Source of the DNA: Streptomyces sp. NRRL S-31
Lineage (GTDB): Bacteria > Actinomycetota > Actinomycetes > Streptomycetales > Streptomycetaceae
Length of the DNA: 64,000 nt
NCBI RefSeq assembly: GCF_000718775.1
Contig: NZ_JOCB01000015.1
Location: 1 to 64,000, forward strand
Reading direction: 5' to 3'
Shown: positions 36,888 to 45,104 of the stretch, piece after piece
How positions within the stretch are numbered: the stretch's first letter is position 1
Layout: every line of letters begins with the position of its first letter
Position numbers and translations under genes: made by a program
Notes under the pieces: generated by a model
Databases searched by the model: none
Seen by the model: the letters and a program-made list of their open reading frames with translations, nothing else
Told to the model about the DNA's origin: nothing

Positions 36888-36890
36888 CGG

Positions 36891-38441
36891 TCAGCTCCCC
36901 GTGGAACGCACGAGCTCGGCGGCGGTGCGCAGCAGGATGCAGACGTCCTGCCACAGCGACCAGTTGTCGATGTAGGCGTTGTCGAAGCGGGCCCGGTCCT
37001 CGATGGAGGTGTCCCCGCGCAACCCGCTGACCTGCGCCAGCCCGGTGACGCCGGCCCGCATCCGGTGGCGGGCCGCGTAGCCCGGGTGGAGCCGGCTGAA
37101 CCGGTCCACGAAGTACGGCCGTTCGGGCCGCGGACCGACCAGGCTCATGTCGCCCCGGAAGACGTTCCACAACTGCGGCAGCTCGTCCAGCGAGGTCTGC
37201 CGCAGGAACCGGCAGAAGGCGTGCATCTCCGGTTCGCCGGCCACGCTCCACCGGGTGGCGGCCTCCTGCGCGTCGGCCGGGCGGTGGGTGCGGAACTTCA
37301 GCAGGGTGAAGGGGCGGCCGTCCTTGCCGACGCGCTCCTGCCGGAACACCACCCCGGGCCCGTCGATCAGCCGCAGTGCCGTCGCGCACACCAGCAGCAC
37401 CGGACCGGCCGGCAGCAGCAGCGCCCCGGACACCACCACGTCCAGCAGCCGCTTGACGGCACCGCCGCGCCGCCGCGCGCCCAGGTCCAGCCGGCGCACG
37501 GCGAACCCGGCGAGATGGTCGCGCATCCCGTACGCCGGTGAGTCCGCGTCCACCTCCCACACCGCGCAGCCCGCCTCGGCGAGGGTCCGCAGCAGCGGTG
37601 CCCGCTCGGTGCGCACGGCCGGGTGGACGGTGAGGACGACCCGCACCGCGTCCCGTACCAGCGCCCGTTCCACCTCCTCGCCGGTGGTGAGGACCGGCAG
37701 CCCGTCGCCGCCCTCCGGATGCTCCGCGACCAAGCCCACCGGCCGTACCCCGCAGCGGGGGTGGCGCAGCAGTGCGGCGGCCACCCGCTGTGCGGTCGCG
37801 GCGGGTCCGATCACCAGGGCGGTACGCGGGTGCCGCAGCAGTGCCGTGCGGCGCCGCCAGTGTGCCGCGGCCCGGCCCGCACCGGCCGCCGCCGTGTGCA
37901 GCGCGCAGCCCAGCAGCAGGGTGCGGGCGGTCAGGGCGTGCCCGGGGTCGTACGCGGCGAGCAGCGCGGCCAGGCCCAGCCAGGTCACCGCGATCCGGCC
38001 GCACACCAGGGGCAGTTCGTCGAGCACTCCGGGCACCGCGCGGACGGAGCGCGGACGCAGCAGCAGCGTCCCGGAGACGAGCGCGGCGACCAGCACCGGC
38101 CGGCCGGTGACACCGTCCAGCGCCGCCGCGCCCACCAGCGCGGCGAGCAGGTCGGCGGCGAGCAGTGGCGGCGAGGGTGGCGGCGACGGGGCGTGGTCGG
38201 CCGGTCGGGCGGCGGGTGGGAGTCGGTGGGCGAGCGTTCCCGTGGTGGGCGCCGGTCCGGGGCCGGCCGGCTGCGGCGTGGTGGCTGTGGGGACGGCGGG
38301 GATGACGGGGGTGGCGGGGAGTCCGTGGTCGGTCGGGCGCGTGCTGGTCGGTGCTCCGTGGCCGGCCGGTCGCGTGGCGGTCGGGCCCGTCCGGTCCCAC
38401 GGTTGCGCGCCGGGCGAGGAGACGGTGGTTTCCGCGGTCAC
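36891..38441 (-). CDS. Initiating undecaprenyl-phosphate sugar-phosphate transferase
   Basis: 516 residues of the polyprenyl glycosylphosphotransferase family (WbaP/EpsL-like). A Pro/Thr-rich N-terminus of about 75 residues precedes four membrane helices, a CoA-binding-like Rossmann segment, then the catalytic domain from about 325: KRLLDVVVSGALLLPAGPVLL, FRQERVGKDGRPFTLLKFRTH, RQTSLDELPQLWNVFRGDMSLVGPRPERP, GLAQVSGLRGD. It transfers the first sugar-phosphate to undecaprenyl phosphate. Its ATG overlaps the upstream glycosyltransferase stop by four bases. Confidence 0.93.
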   Translation of the reverse strand: MTAETTVSSPGAQPWDRTGPTATRPAGHGAPTSTRPTDHGLPATPVIPAVPTATTPQPAGPGPAPTTGTLAHRLPPAARPADHAPSPPPSPPLLAADLLAALVGAAALDGVTGRPVLVAALVSGTLLLRPRSVRAVPGVLDELPLVCGRIAVTWLGLAALLAAYDPGHALTARTLLLGCALHTAAAGAGRAAAHWRRRTALLRHPRTALVIGPAATAQRVAAALLRHPRCGVRPVGLVAEHPEGGDGLPVLTTGEEVERALVRDAVRVVLTVHPAVRTERAPLLRTLAEAGCAVWEVDADSPAYGMRDHLAGFAVRRLDLGARRRGGAVKRLLDVVVSGALLLPAGPVLLVCATALRLIDGPGVVFRQERVGKDGRPFTLLKFRTHRPADAQEAATRWSVAGEPEMHAFCRFLRQTSLDELPQLWNVFRGDMSLVGPRPERPYFVDRFSRLHPGYAARHRMRAGVTGLAQVSGLRGDTSIEDRARFDNAYIDNWSLWQDVCILLRTAAELVRSTGS

Positions 38442-39670
38442 GAGTGGATGGACTCCCTGCGCTCGGAGGGCACGAGCCGGCCCGTTCCGGTGGTCTCCGC
38501 CGCGGCGCGGCCGAGGAGTTCGCGGTAGACGGCCGTGATCCGGTCGGCGGTGTGCCGAACGTCGTGCCGGGCGACGACGTGCCGGCGCCCCTGCTCGCCG
38601 AGGGCCGCGCGCAGCGGCGGATCGGACAGCAGCCCGGTGATCGCCCCGGCCAGCGCCACGGGGTCCTCCGGGGGCACCAGGCAGCGCGCGGCGAACGCGG
38701 GCGGCAGGCTCTCCCGGGCGCCGTCGACGTCGCTGAGCACGACGGCCCGTCCGCAGCCGAGCGCCTCCAGCGGGGCGAGCGCCATGCCCTCCCAGCGCGA
38801 CGGCAGTACCACCAGGTCGGCGGCCCGGTACCAGGGCACGACGTCGGCGACGGCTCCGGCGAACTCCACGGCATGGTGCGCCCGCCGGCGCAACACCTCG
38901 CGGTCCGGGCCGTCACCGACCAGCGCGAGCCGGGCCCCGGGCAGCGCGTCGAGGACGGTCTCCCAGGCGCGCAGCAGCACGTCCTGGCCCTTCTGCCGGC
39001 ACAGGCGGCCCACGCAGACGACGAGCGGTGCCCCGGCGGCGGCTCGCGGTCCGGGCACGGGGAGCGGCGCGGGCAGGAGCGTGGGGGACGACGCGTGCGG
39101 TGACGCGTGGGGTGAGACGGGGGCCGGGGAGAAACGGGTGGTGTCGATGCCGTTCGGTACGACCGTGTACGCGGCGCGCACCCCGGCGCGCAGACCGGTC
39201 GCGCGCTCTGCCTCGCTGACGCACACCACCCGGTCCGCCCAGCGCGCCCCCCACCGCTCCCAGTGCAGGGCGAGCGAGGCGGTGAGCCCGCCGACCGCTT
39301 CGAAGGACCAGGCGTGCGGCTGGAACACGGTCGCCACACGCCCGCGTACGGCGAGCCGCGCGGCCAGCCCGGCCTTGGCGCTGTGCGCGTGCACCAGTTC
39401 GGGCCGTACCTCGTCGATCAGCCGTGCGAGCCGCCGCACTTCGCCCGGCAGACCGGGGCCCGGGGACCGGCCCGCCCGCCAGTGCCGGACGTCGGCGCCC
39501 GGTGCGCGCAGGTCTGCCGCGAGCGTGCCGTCCGGACAGGCGACGGTGACCCGCAGGCCGGCCGCGAGCTGGGCCCGTGCCAGGTCGAGCACGACCCGGG
39601 CGACACCGCCGTCGACGGGTTGCGCGAGGTGCAGGACCCGGGGCCGGAAGGCGGGTGCTGACTGGTGCAT
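38438..39670 (-). CDS. GT4-family glycosyltransferase, first gene of polysaccharide operon
   Basis: 410 residues, GT-B fold: VLHLAQPVDGGVARVVLDLARAQ near the N-terminus, VHAHSAKAGLAARLA, VPNGIDTTRF, VCVGRLCRQKGQDVLLRAW, then LPSRWEGMALAPLEALGCGRAVV with the E-x7-E donor site. It resembles transferases that add the second sugar to a lipid-linked primer. It starts at ATG 39670, downstream of a 510-bp leader that must carry the operon promoter. Confidence 0.9.
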   Translation of the reverse strand: MHQSAPAFRPRVLHLAQPVDGGVARVVLDLARAQLAAGLRVTVACPDGTLAADLRAPGADVRHWRAGRSPGPGLPGEVRRLARLIDEVRPELVHAHSAKAGLAARLAVRGRVATVFQPHAWSFEAVGGLTASLALHWERWGARWADRVVCVSEAERATGLRAGVRAAYTVVPNGIDTTRFSPAPVSPHASPHASSPTLLPAPLPVPGPRAAAGAPLVVCVGRLCRQKGQDVLLRAWETVLDALPGARLALVGDGPDREVLRRRAHHAVEFAGAVADVVPWYRAADLVVLPSRWEGMALAPLEALGCGRAVVLSDVDGARESLPPAFAARCLVPPEDPVALAGAITGLLSDPPLRAALGEQGRRHVVARHDVRHTADRITAVYRELLGRAAAETTGTGRLVPSERRESIHS

Positions 39671-40180
39671 GCGCGGGTTACCTCGCTGACGGGGGCTCGG
39701 GACGGCGGTGGTGAACGCGCCCGCGGGTGCCGGGCGCCCACGTCGGCGGAGTGCGCGCCGGCCCGTGCTCGCGTCCGTGTGCCAACGAGCCGGAAGCCCC
39801 GCTGGTCACCGCCGCGCCGCCGGGCTGAGCGGAGATCGGACAGGGGGTGGCCACGGCCGGACGCACCGGCGTAGACCGGCACCTCCCCGGTCGGTACGTC
39901 ACCCGGTGCGGTGATCGTGGGGCGCGGTACGTCGTCCGGGGGATCGGCCGGGCCGCCCGGCGCGACCGGCGTACGCCGGGGGCGGAGGCGACGGCGCGTG
40001 CCCGTGCGGTGGGGGCGGCGCGTGACCGTGCGGCGGGGGGCGGCGCGTGCCCGTGCGGCGTCCACGGGGAGCCGCCGCACATCACCCCATTGGCGGCACA
40101 ACTCCGGGCAGCACCGCGCGTTGACTACAGAGCCGGGTATCCGCCCGGATGTTTGTGTCGATTACAAGGAGCACCTCTCC
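39671..40180. promoter_or_regulatory. Divergent intergenic region with repeats
   Basis: About 510 bp between the polysaccharide operon and a chaplin gene; no coding-like frame. It contains one copy of the 21-bp motif (CGGTCGGTACGTCACCCGG, about 39888-39906) and three tandem 24-25-bp units beginning CGGCGCGTGCCCGTGCGG (39992-40060). Both promoters should lie here. AAGGAGC at about 40166 is the chaplin ribosome site. Confidence 0.55.
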
Positions 40181-40420
40181 ATGTCGCGTATCGCGAAGGG
40201 TCTGGTCCTGACCTCCGCCGCCGTCGCGGCCGTCGCCGGCGGCGCCGGCGTGGCCACCGCCGATGCCGGCGCGGGCGGCGTCGCCGCCCACTCGCCCGGT
40301 GTCGTGTCGGGCAACGAAGTCCAGGTCCCGGTCCACGTGCCGATCAACGTCTGCGGCGACACCGTTGACATCATCGGCCTCCTGAACCCGGCCTTCGGCG
40401 ACACCTGCGTCAACGACTGA
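40181..40420 (+). CDS. Short chaplin
   Basis: 79 residues: signal peptide MSRIAKGLVLTSAAVAAV to VATA, then one chaplin domain HSPGVVSGNEVQVPVHVPIN with two cysteines (VCGDTVDIIGLLNPAFGDTCVND). Nearly the same core as the 27237 chaplin. ATG 40181 has a good ribosome site. It reads away from the polysaccharide operon from a shared intergenic region, consistent with co-expression during aerial growth. By position it could be the chpF counterpart; not certain. Confidence 0.93.
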   Translation: MSRIAKGLVLTSAAVAAVAGGAGVATADAGAGGVAAHSPGVVSGNEVQVPVHVPINVCGDTVDIIGLLNPAFGDTCVND

Positions 40421-40584
40421 CGTCGGACGCACCCCTTTTGCCGGCCGTCCGCCCCGCACGCACCGCGGGGCGGACGGCCGTTTTCGCTCCCTTGTACGGA
40501 TCACAGCGAGTGGATGAGCGGTTGCGCCGTGCGATCGGCGAACTGACGGTGGGACAGTCCCGCAGTTCACCGAAAGGAACCCCC

Positions 40585-41274
40585 ATGCGCGCTCTGCCCG
40601 CCCGGGCGCCTGTTCCCGCGGCGGGGAAGGAGAGGCTGCTCGCTCAGGTCGGAGCGCTGGGCGACACGAACCCCGCGCTGACCCCGGTCCTCGACCTGCT
40701 CGACCGGTCGCTGGAGCAGGGCACGCTCCCCGCCGACGAGGCCAGGAGGCTGGGTGAGGCGGCGAAGGAGGCGGTCGCCAGGTCCGTCGCCGCCCCGGCG
40801 GAGGCGGCAGCCGAGGCGGCCCTCGTGGCACCGGCGACGGCGGCGGCGAAGCCCACGGCGCCGACGGCGAAGCCCCCCGCCCCCGCCGACCTGGCCGCGC
40901 CCAGGGGTTCCGCGGTCCCGGTTGGCCACACCGCGCCGATGGGCGCACGGCACGCGCGTGCCGGCGTCCCGATCTCCCGCGAGCTCCTCGACGACGCGCT
41001 CAGCGCCCTGGACACCGCGATCGACAACCTGGTGAAGGCGGTCACCGACGGTCTCGACCAGCTCCCGTCGTCCGCCGACGACGTGGTGTCCGGCCTCGTA
41101 GACCTGCTGACGGACACCCTCGGCACCGCCCAGACGACGGCCACCGCGACGACGGCCACCCAGACGCCCGCCCTGACCGCGCTTTCCCCGGCGGCCACGC
41201 AGGCCGCCGTACCCGCCGTACCCGCCGTACCCGCCGTACCCGCCGTACCGAGTCTGCCCCCGACGACCGGCTGA
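40585..41274 (+). CDS. Ala/Pro-rich protein of unknown function
   Basis: 229 residues from ATG 40585 (GAAAGGA upstream). No signal peptide or membrane helix is obvious. A helical segment (ERLLAQVGALGDTNPALTPV) is followed by Ala-rich sequence, then a second helical part at about 130-180 (ISRELLDDALSALDTAIDNL, DDVVSGLVDLLTDTLG) and a tail of A-V-P repeats encoded by 9-bp units. No family is recognised. It lies between chaplin and other small secreted genes, so a surface or developmental role is possible. Confidence 0.6.
   Translation: MRALPARAPVPAAGKERLLAQVGALGDTNPALTPVLDLLDRSLEQGTLPADEARRLGEAAKEAVARSVAAPAEAAAEAALVAPATAAAKPTAPTAKPPAPADLAAPRGSAVPVGHTAPMGARHARAGVPISRELLDDALSALDTAIDNLVKAVTDGLDQLPSSADDVVSGLVDLLTDTLGTAQTTATATTATQTPALTALSPAATQAAVPAVPAVPAVPAVPSLPPTTG
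41211..41250 (+). repeat. 9-bp repeat GCCGTACCC in gene end
   Basis: About four and a half tandem units encoding A-V-P at the 3' end of the preceding gene. The same unit recurs outside coding sequence at 43117-43142. Confidence 0.85.
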
Positions 41275-41415
41275 CGCGGGGAACTCCCGCTGCGCTTCGG
41301 GGTTCTCGGGGATCTCATATGTCTTCCGCGCGCGGGGTTTCCGGCCCGGCCGGGAATCGTTGGACACGGCGTCCGATTCCCTGGGGTGACGTGAGTTGCC
41401 GAAGAAAGGAACACG

Positions 41416-41706
41416 ATGAAGTCCCTCAAGGCCGCCGCCGTCGTTGCCGGTTCCGTGGCCCTCGCCGGCGTCACCGCGCCCGCGTTCGCCGCCAACACCT
41501 CCGACCTCGCGCCGACCAGCCTCAACGGCGCCGTCAACCAGCTCACCAGCAGGCCCCTCACCCTCCAGGACGCGATGCCGCTCCAGCACCAGTCGCACGC
41601 GCTCGACAGCGAGAACAAGGATTCCCTGCTCCACACGGTGAAGGGCGCCACCGCCGCGCTGAACCAGCACAACCCGCTCCTCGGCGGTCTGCCGCTCCAG
41701 AGCTGA
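41416..41706 (+). CDS. Small secreted protein
   Basis: 96 residues with signal peptide MKSLKAAAVVAGSVALAGV ending APAFA. The mature part of about 70 residues is Asn/Gln/Leu-rich (LNGAVNQLTSRPLTLQD, ALNQHNPLLGGLPLQS) without cysteine. The GAAAGGAACACG ribosome site and codon use are convincing. I recall small exported proteins of this sort near tyrosinase genes in streptomycetes, but no function. Confidence 0.8.
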   Translation: MKSLKAAAVVAGSVALAGVTAPAFAANTSDLAPTSLNGAVNQLTSRPLTLQDAMPLQHQSHALDSENKDSLLHTVKGATAALNQHNPLLGGLPLQS

Positions 41707-41859
41707 CACCCCGGGCAGGGGGCCGGTACCGCACCCGCGGCGCCGGCCTCCGGCGTGTTCGAGGCCGCTTCCCTCATTCGTGTGGAGCAACCCCGGGCAC
41801 TGGTCCGGAAGGGTGAGAAGCCGCCCGGCGGCGCGTGAGGGCGTCGGTATGGTCGCGCG

Positions 41860-42351
41860 GTGACCTCAACCTCAACCGAGAACCGTCCCGCCGAGCTGGG
41901 CACGCTCGTCGTCCTGGCCTGGAGCGGCGAGACCCCCGACGGCCCCGACATGCCGTACCTGCTGGCCTACTCCCTCGGTGACACCGACGGCGGCCCGGAG
42001 GCGACGGCCGCCGCGGTCGAGCGGCTGCTCGCGCGGGGCGGACTGCCGGTCGGCGGCGATCTGGTCGACGGCACCGGCCGGCCCAGCCTCCCGGTCAGCC
42101 TGCTGGTGGAGGCCGGCCAGGCCGTCCTCCGGATGCCGCCGCTGATCGCCCAGGCCGGCGCGCCGCCGGAGTGGCTCGCCGCCGTCCGTGAACGCGGCTA
42201 CGCCTACCTCGTCTTCACCACCCGCGCCTGGCCCGAGGGCCTGCCCGGCAAGGTCGTCGATCCGGCCGCCCTGGCCGAGTTCGCCGGTGCCGAGGAGACC
42301 CTGAAGGCCGCCGCGCACGTCCTGCTGCCGGTCACCAGCCTGCGCGGCTGA
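41860..42351 (+). CDS. Conserved hypothetical protein (DUF5949-like)
   Basis: 163 residues from GTG 41860. Compact alpha/beta pattern with LGTLVVLAWSGETPDGPDMPYLLAYSLGD, a helical RLLARGG segment and FTTRAWPEGLPGKVVDP. No signal peptide or catalytic motif. It resembles the actinobacterial DUF5949 group as I remember it. Cytoplasmic; role unknown. Confidence 0.7.
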   Translation: MTSTSTENRPAELGTLVVLAWSGETPDGPDMPYLLAYSLGDTDGGPEATAAAVERLLARGGLPVGGDLVDGTGRPSLPVSLLVEAGQAVLRMPPLIAQAGAPPEWLAAVRERGYAYLVFTTRAWPEGLPGKVVDPAALAEFAGAEETLKAAAHVLLPVTSLRG

Positions 42352-42377
42352 CACCCCGGGCCCTGACCGGCCCGAAC

Positions 42378-42448
42378 GCCGTAATCCTGGTGATCGGTGT
42401 GGTCCGTTTGATCAGCGTGATCAGCGTGATCCGCGTGATTATTACGGC
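42378..42448. repeat. Inverted repeat GCCGTAAT/ATTACGGC enclosing short direct repeats
   Basis: Perfect eight-base inverted ends 56 bp apart (42378-42385, 42441-42448). Between them lie three or four iterations of a GTGATCAGC-like nonamer at 42407-42438. It sits just after the DUF5949-like gene and could act as a terminator or be a small element scar. Confidence 0.5.
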
Positions 42449-42538
42449 AGTCGGGCGAATTGTGCGCTGGTGGCGTTTTCCGGCTCGTTACCCGGTACGG
42501 ACGTCGCATCCCGCACCCTGGAAGGGGCCGTACCTGAC

Positions 42539-43054
42539 ATGAATTCGACCACCCGAGGAACCCTCGCCGCCGTCCTCACGGGCGTCACGGCCGCCATGGG
42601 AGCTGCGGCCACCCCCGCCGCAGCGGTCGGCACGGTCCCGGTGCCCGTACCGCTGGACGGCGTCTCCCGGTCCCTGGGCACGGAGGTGCCCGAGGCACAC
42701 CTGGACCTGCCGCTGCTGACACCGGGCACGCCCGAGGGACCGCGCCACGTCACCGGGCGCCTGCTGCCCGACCGCACCGTGCCCCGGCTGCCGGTCGCGG
42801 GCGCGCTGCCCGGCGCGGACCTGCGGGCGCCCCTGCCGCGCCCCCTCGGCGACCGGTCCGACCGCATCGGCGTCGAGGCCCCCGCCTCCGACCTGCGCGC
42901 CCTGACCCCCGGCCTGAGCGTGGACGCCCCGCTGACCCCGCCCGGCCCGGACAACTTCGGTCTCCCGGGCCCGAAGCTGCCCGAAGCCGGCGTCCTCGCC
43001 CCCGCCCTCCGGACCGTCGCCGACGCCGATCTGGGCATGCGCTCGGGACGGTAG
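42539..43054 (+). CDS. Secreted Pro/Leu-rich protein of unknown function
   Basis: 171 residues from ATG 42539 (GAAGGGG upstream). Signal peptide MNSTTRGTLAAVLTGVTAAM ends near TPAAA. The mature protein is proline-rich with repeated x-L-P-x-x-P turns (DLPLLTPGTP, RLPVAGALPGAD, LPRPLGDR, LPGPKLPEAG) and no cysteines. Unrecognised; likely a small extended cell-surface or secreted protein. Confidence 0.7.
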   Translation: MNSTTRGTLAAVLTGVTAAMGAAATPAAAVGTVPVPVPLDGVSRSLGTEVPEAHLDLPLLTPGTPEGPRHVTGRLLPDRTVPRLPVAGALPGADLRAPLPRPLGDRSDRIGVEAPASDLRALTPGLSVDAPLTPPGPDNFGLPGPKLPEAGVLAPALRTVADADLGMRSGR

Positions 43055-43218
43055 CCACGGCACCGCCGCATCCGTCCGCCGTATCCCGTGGCCGCCGTTG
43101 CCGTCGCCGCGGCTTCTGCCGTACCCGCCGTACCCGCCGTATGGCTTCTCCGTGGTGACCCCGCGCGCCCTCGAGCGGTTAGCCGGTACGGACAGGCGTA
43201 CCCGGACGAGGAGCGAGC
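43055..43218 (+). repeat. melC leader with 9-bp CCGTACCCG repeats
   Basis: The spacer before melC1 holds CTGCCGTACCCGCCGTACCCGCCGTATGG (tandem 9-bp units at 43117-43145), the same unit as at 41211-41250. The melC promoter must also lie here or just upstream; no consensus boxes are evident. Confidence 0.6.
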
Positions 43219-43707
43219 ATGGTCGTCGATGTCGACGCAGCGGTGGCGGACGTGGAGCAGCAGGCATCGGCGGGGGCGGCCGGGCCGCCCCGCAGAGAGG
43301 TGGCGCGGGGGCTGCTGGCCTCCGCCGCCGCACTGGCGCTGACCCCGGTCGTCGCCGCTTCCCGGCCGCTGCCCGGGGCCCAGGGAGCCGACGGCGGCTT
43401 CTTCGACGAGACCTACCGGGGCCGCCGCATCCAGGGGGTGCTGGTGCCCTCGGCGGAGCGCGCGGCAGCCGGGGGCGAGTGGCGGATCACCATCGACGGC
43501 CGCCCGCTGCACCTGATGCGCCGGGCCGACGGCACCTGGCTGAGCATGGTCGACCACTACACGTCGTACCGGACGCCGCTGGAGGCGACCCGGGCGGCCG
43601 TGGACGAGATCGGGCCCGGCCGGCGGCTGCGCGACCTGGCGCCCGGCCGGCTCGACGGCGTACACCACGGCGCGCACCTGGGGGGAGAGCATGGCGTACG
43701 TGCGTAA
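43219..43707 (+). CDS. melC1: Tyrosinase co-factor (copper chaperone)
   Basis: 162 residues. An unusually long charged N-terminus precedes a twin-arginine-like signal (RREVARGLLASAAALALTPVV). The mature part has the MelC1 signature FFDETYRGRRIQGVLVP, GEWRITIDGRPLHLMRRADGTWLSMVDHY. MelC1 binds apo-tyrosinase, delivers copper and carries it out through Tat. GAGGAG precedes ATG 43219. The gene end overlaps melC2 by 17 bp, so translation is coupled. Confidence 0.95.
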   Translation: MVVDVDAAVADVEQQASAGAAGPPRREVARGLLASAAALALTPVVAASRPLPGAQGADGGFFDETYRGRRIQGVLVPSAERAAAGGEWRITIDGRPLHLMRRADGTWLSMVDHYTSYRTPLEATRAAVDEIGPGRRLRDLAPGRLDGVHHGAHLGGEHGVRA

Positions 43708-44557
43708 GGACGTCAGCACGCTCACCGCGACGGAGCGGCGGCGGTTCGTGAACGCGCTGCTGGAGCTGAAACGGCGCGGCGAGTACGACGAGTTCGTGCG
43801 GATGCACATCGACTACTACACCGCCGACGGCGAACACGGGCTGCGCACCGCCCACATGGCGCCCTCCTTCCTGCCCTGGCACCGCAGGTTCCTGCTGGAG
43901 CTGGAGCAGGCCCTGCGCCGTGTCGACTCCTCGGTGACGGTGCCGTACTGGGACTGGACCCGGGACCGTACGACGACCTCGGTGCCATGGACGAAGGACC
44001 TGCTCGGCGGCAACGGGCGGCGCTCGGACCGGCAGGTGACGACCGGCCCGTTCGCCTACGCGGCGGGCCACTGGACCCTCAAGGAGGGCGTCACCGACGT
44101 CCGGTTCCTCACCCGGGACCTCGGCCGCTCGGCCGCCCCCCTCCAGTTGCCCGCCGGGAGCGACCTGAAGTGGGCGCTCGACGACCCCGTCTACGACGCG
44201 TGGCCGTGGGACTCCACCGTCCGCAAGGGCTTCCGCAACAAGCTGGAGGGGTGGGGGAGCGGCAGCGGCAGCGCTTCCTGGCACAACCACAACCGGGTGC
44301 ACCGCTGGATCGGCGGCGCCATGCTCGGCGGGGCGTCCGTCAACGACCCGGTGTTCTGGCTGCACCACGCCTTCGTCGACCTCCAGTGGGACCGCTGGCA
44401 GCGGGCCCACCGCAGCCACCGCTACCTGCCGGCCGAACCGCCCGGAGCCGGTGACGCCCAGCACGGCCGGGTCGTCGCCCGGCACCGGAAGCTCCCGCCG
44501 TGGGACGAGACCCCGGACCAGTTGGAGGACATGAGCCGGATCTACCGGTACGCGTGA
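43691..44557 (+). CDS. melC2: Tyrosinase (monophenol monooxygenase)
   Basis: 288 residues, a type 3 binuclear copper enzyme that oxidises tyrosine to dopaquinone and leads to melanin. CuA ligands are His39, His55 and His64 (RMHID, TAHMAP, PWHRRF); CuB ligands are His200, His204 and His226 (HNRVHRW, FWLHHAFVD). No signal peptide, as expected, since it leaves the cell with MelC1. The insert SGSGSASWHN before CuB is a few residues longer than usual. A strong terminator follows. Confidence 0.97.
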   Translation: MAYVRKDVSTLTATERRRFVNALLELKRRGEYDEFVRMHIDYYTADGEHGLRTAHMAPSFLPWHRRFLLELEQALRRVDSSVTVPYWDWTRDRTTTSVPWTKDLLGGNGRRSDRQVTTGPFAYAAGHWTLKEGVTDVRFLTRDLGRSAAPLQLPAGSDLKWALDDPVYDAWPWDSTVRKGFRNKLEGWGSGSGSASWHNHNRVHRWIGGAMLGGASVNDPVFWLHHAFVDLQWDRWQRAHRSHRYLPAEPPGAGDAQHGRVVARHRKLPPWDETPDQLEDMSRIYRYA

Positions 44558-44579
44558 GGGCGGGAGCCGCGGACGTGGC

Positions 44580-44612
44580 GAGAGCCCCGGCGCTCGGAGT
44601 GCCGGGGCTCTC
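44580..44612. terminator. Bidirectional terminator melC2 / chaplin
   Basis: GAGAGCCCCGGC (44580-44591) and GCCGGGGCTCTC (44601-44612), 12 perfect pairs around a nine-base loop, between convergent genes. Confidence 0.88.
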
Positions 44613-44636
44613 GCCCGATGGTGCGTGCCGGTGGGC

Positions 44637-44939
44637 TCAGTCGCCGTAGCCGTCGTCGTCGCCGTAGTCGGTGCCGGGGTTGCCGGGCGCGTCGTGGTGG
44701 CCGGCGTTGACGCAGGGGTCGCCGAAGGCCGGGTTCAGCAGGCCGACCACGTCGACGGTGTTCCCGCAGGCGTTGACCGGGACCTCCACCGGGACCTGGA
44801 GCAGGTTGCCGGACACCACACCGGGTGACTCGGCGGCCACGCCATGAGCACCCGCGTCGGCCAGGGCCAGCCCGGCCCCGCCGACCACCACGGCACCGCT
44901 GCCGAGAGCGACAGCGGCTGCCTTCGCGATGCGAGACAT
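44637..44939 (-). CDS. chpG: Chaplin with acidic Gly/Tyr tail (ChpG-like)
   Basis: 100 residues from ATG 44939 (GAGGAG upstream). Signal peptide MSRIAKAAAVALGSGAVVVG to ALA; chaplin domain ESPGVVSGNLLQVPVEVPVN with ACGNTVDVVGLLNPAFGDPCVN. Unlike the other short chaplins it continues for about 20 residues: AGHHDAPGNPGTDYGDDDGYGD. The place beside melC2 matches chpG in S. coelicolor as I recall. The tail resembles the start of the stalk in the long chaplin, so it may be a degenerate long form that lost its anchor. Confidence 0.92.
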   Translation of the reverse strand: MSRIAKAAAVALGSGAVVVGGAGLALADAGAHGVAAESPGVVSGNLLQVPVEVPVNACGNTVDVVGLLNPAFGDPCVNAGHHDAPGNPGTDYGDDDGYGD

Positions 44940-45104
44940 CACGTTCTCCTCTTGTAGCTCGGGAAGCGCGGCGACAGGCCAGCCGCCGCACTTCCCGTTC
45001 AACGGCGCCGCACGGGGCGGGTCACGGTGATCAGCCGGGGATCACCCTTTCAACGGCGCAGGGGATCTCTCAGCGGGCGTTCTCGGGGCCTGGTCGGAGC
45101 ATGC

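Noticed and set aside
35602..39339. 1245-codon minus-strand frame across the polysaccharide operon
   Set aside because: Runs through three well-defined genes in another frame and has an Arg/Ala-rich shadow composition.
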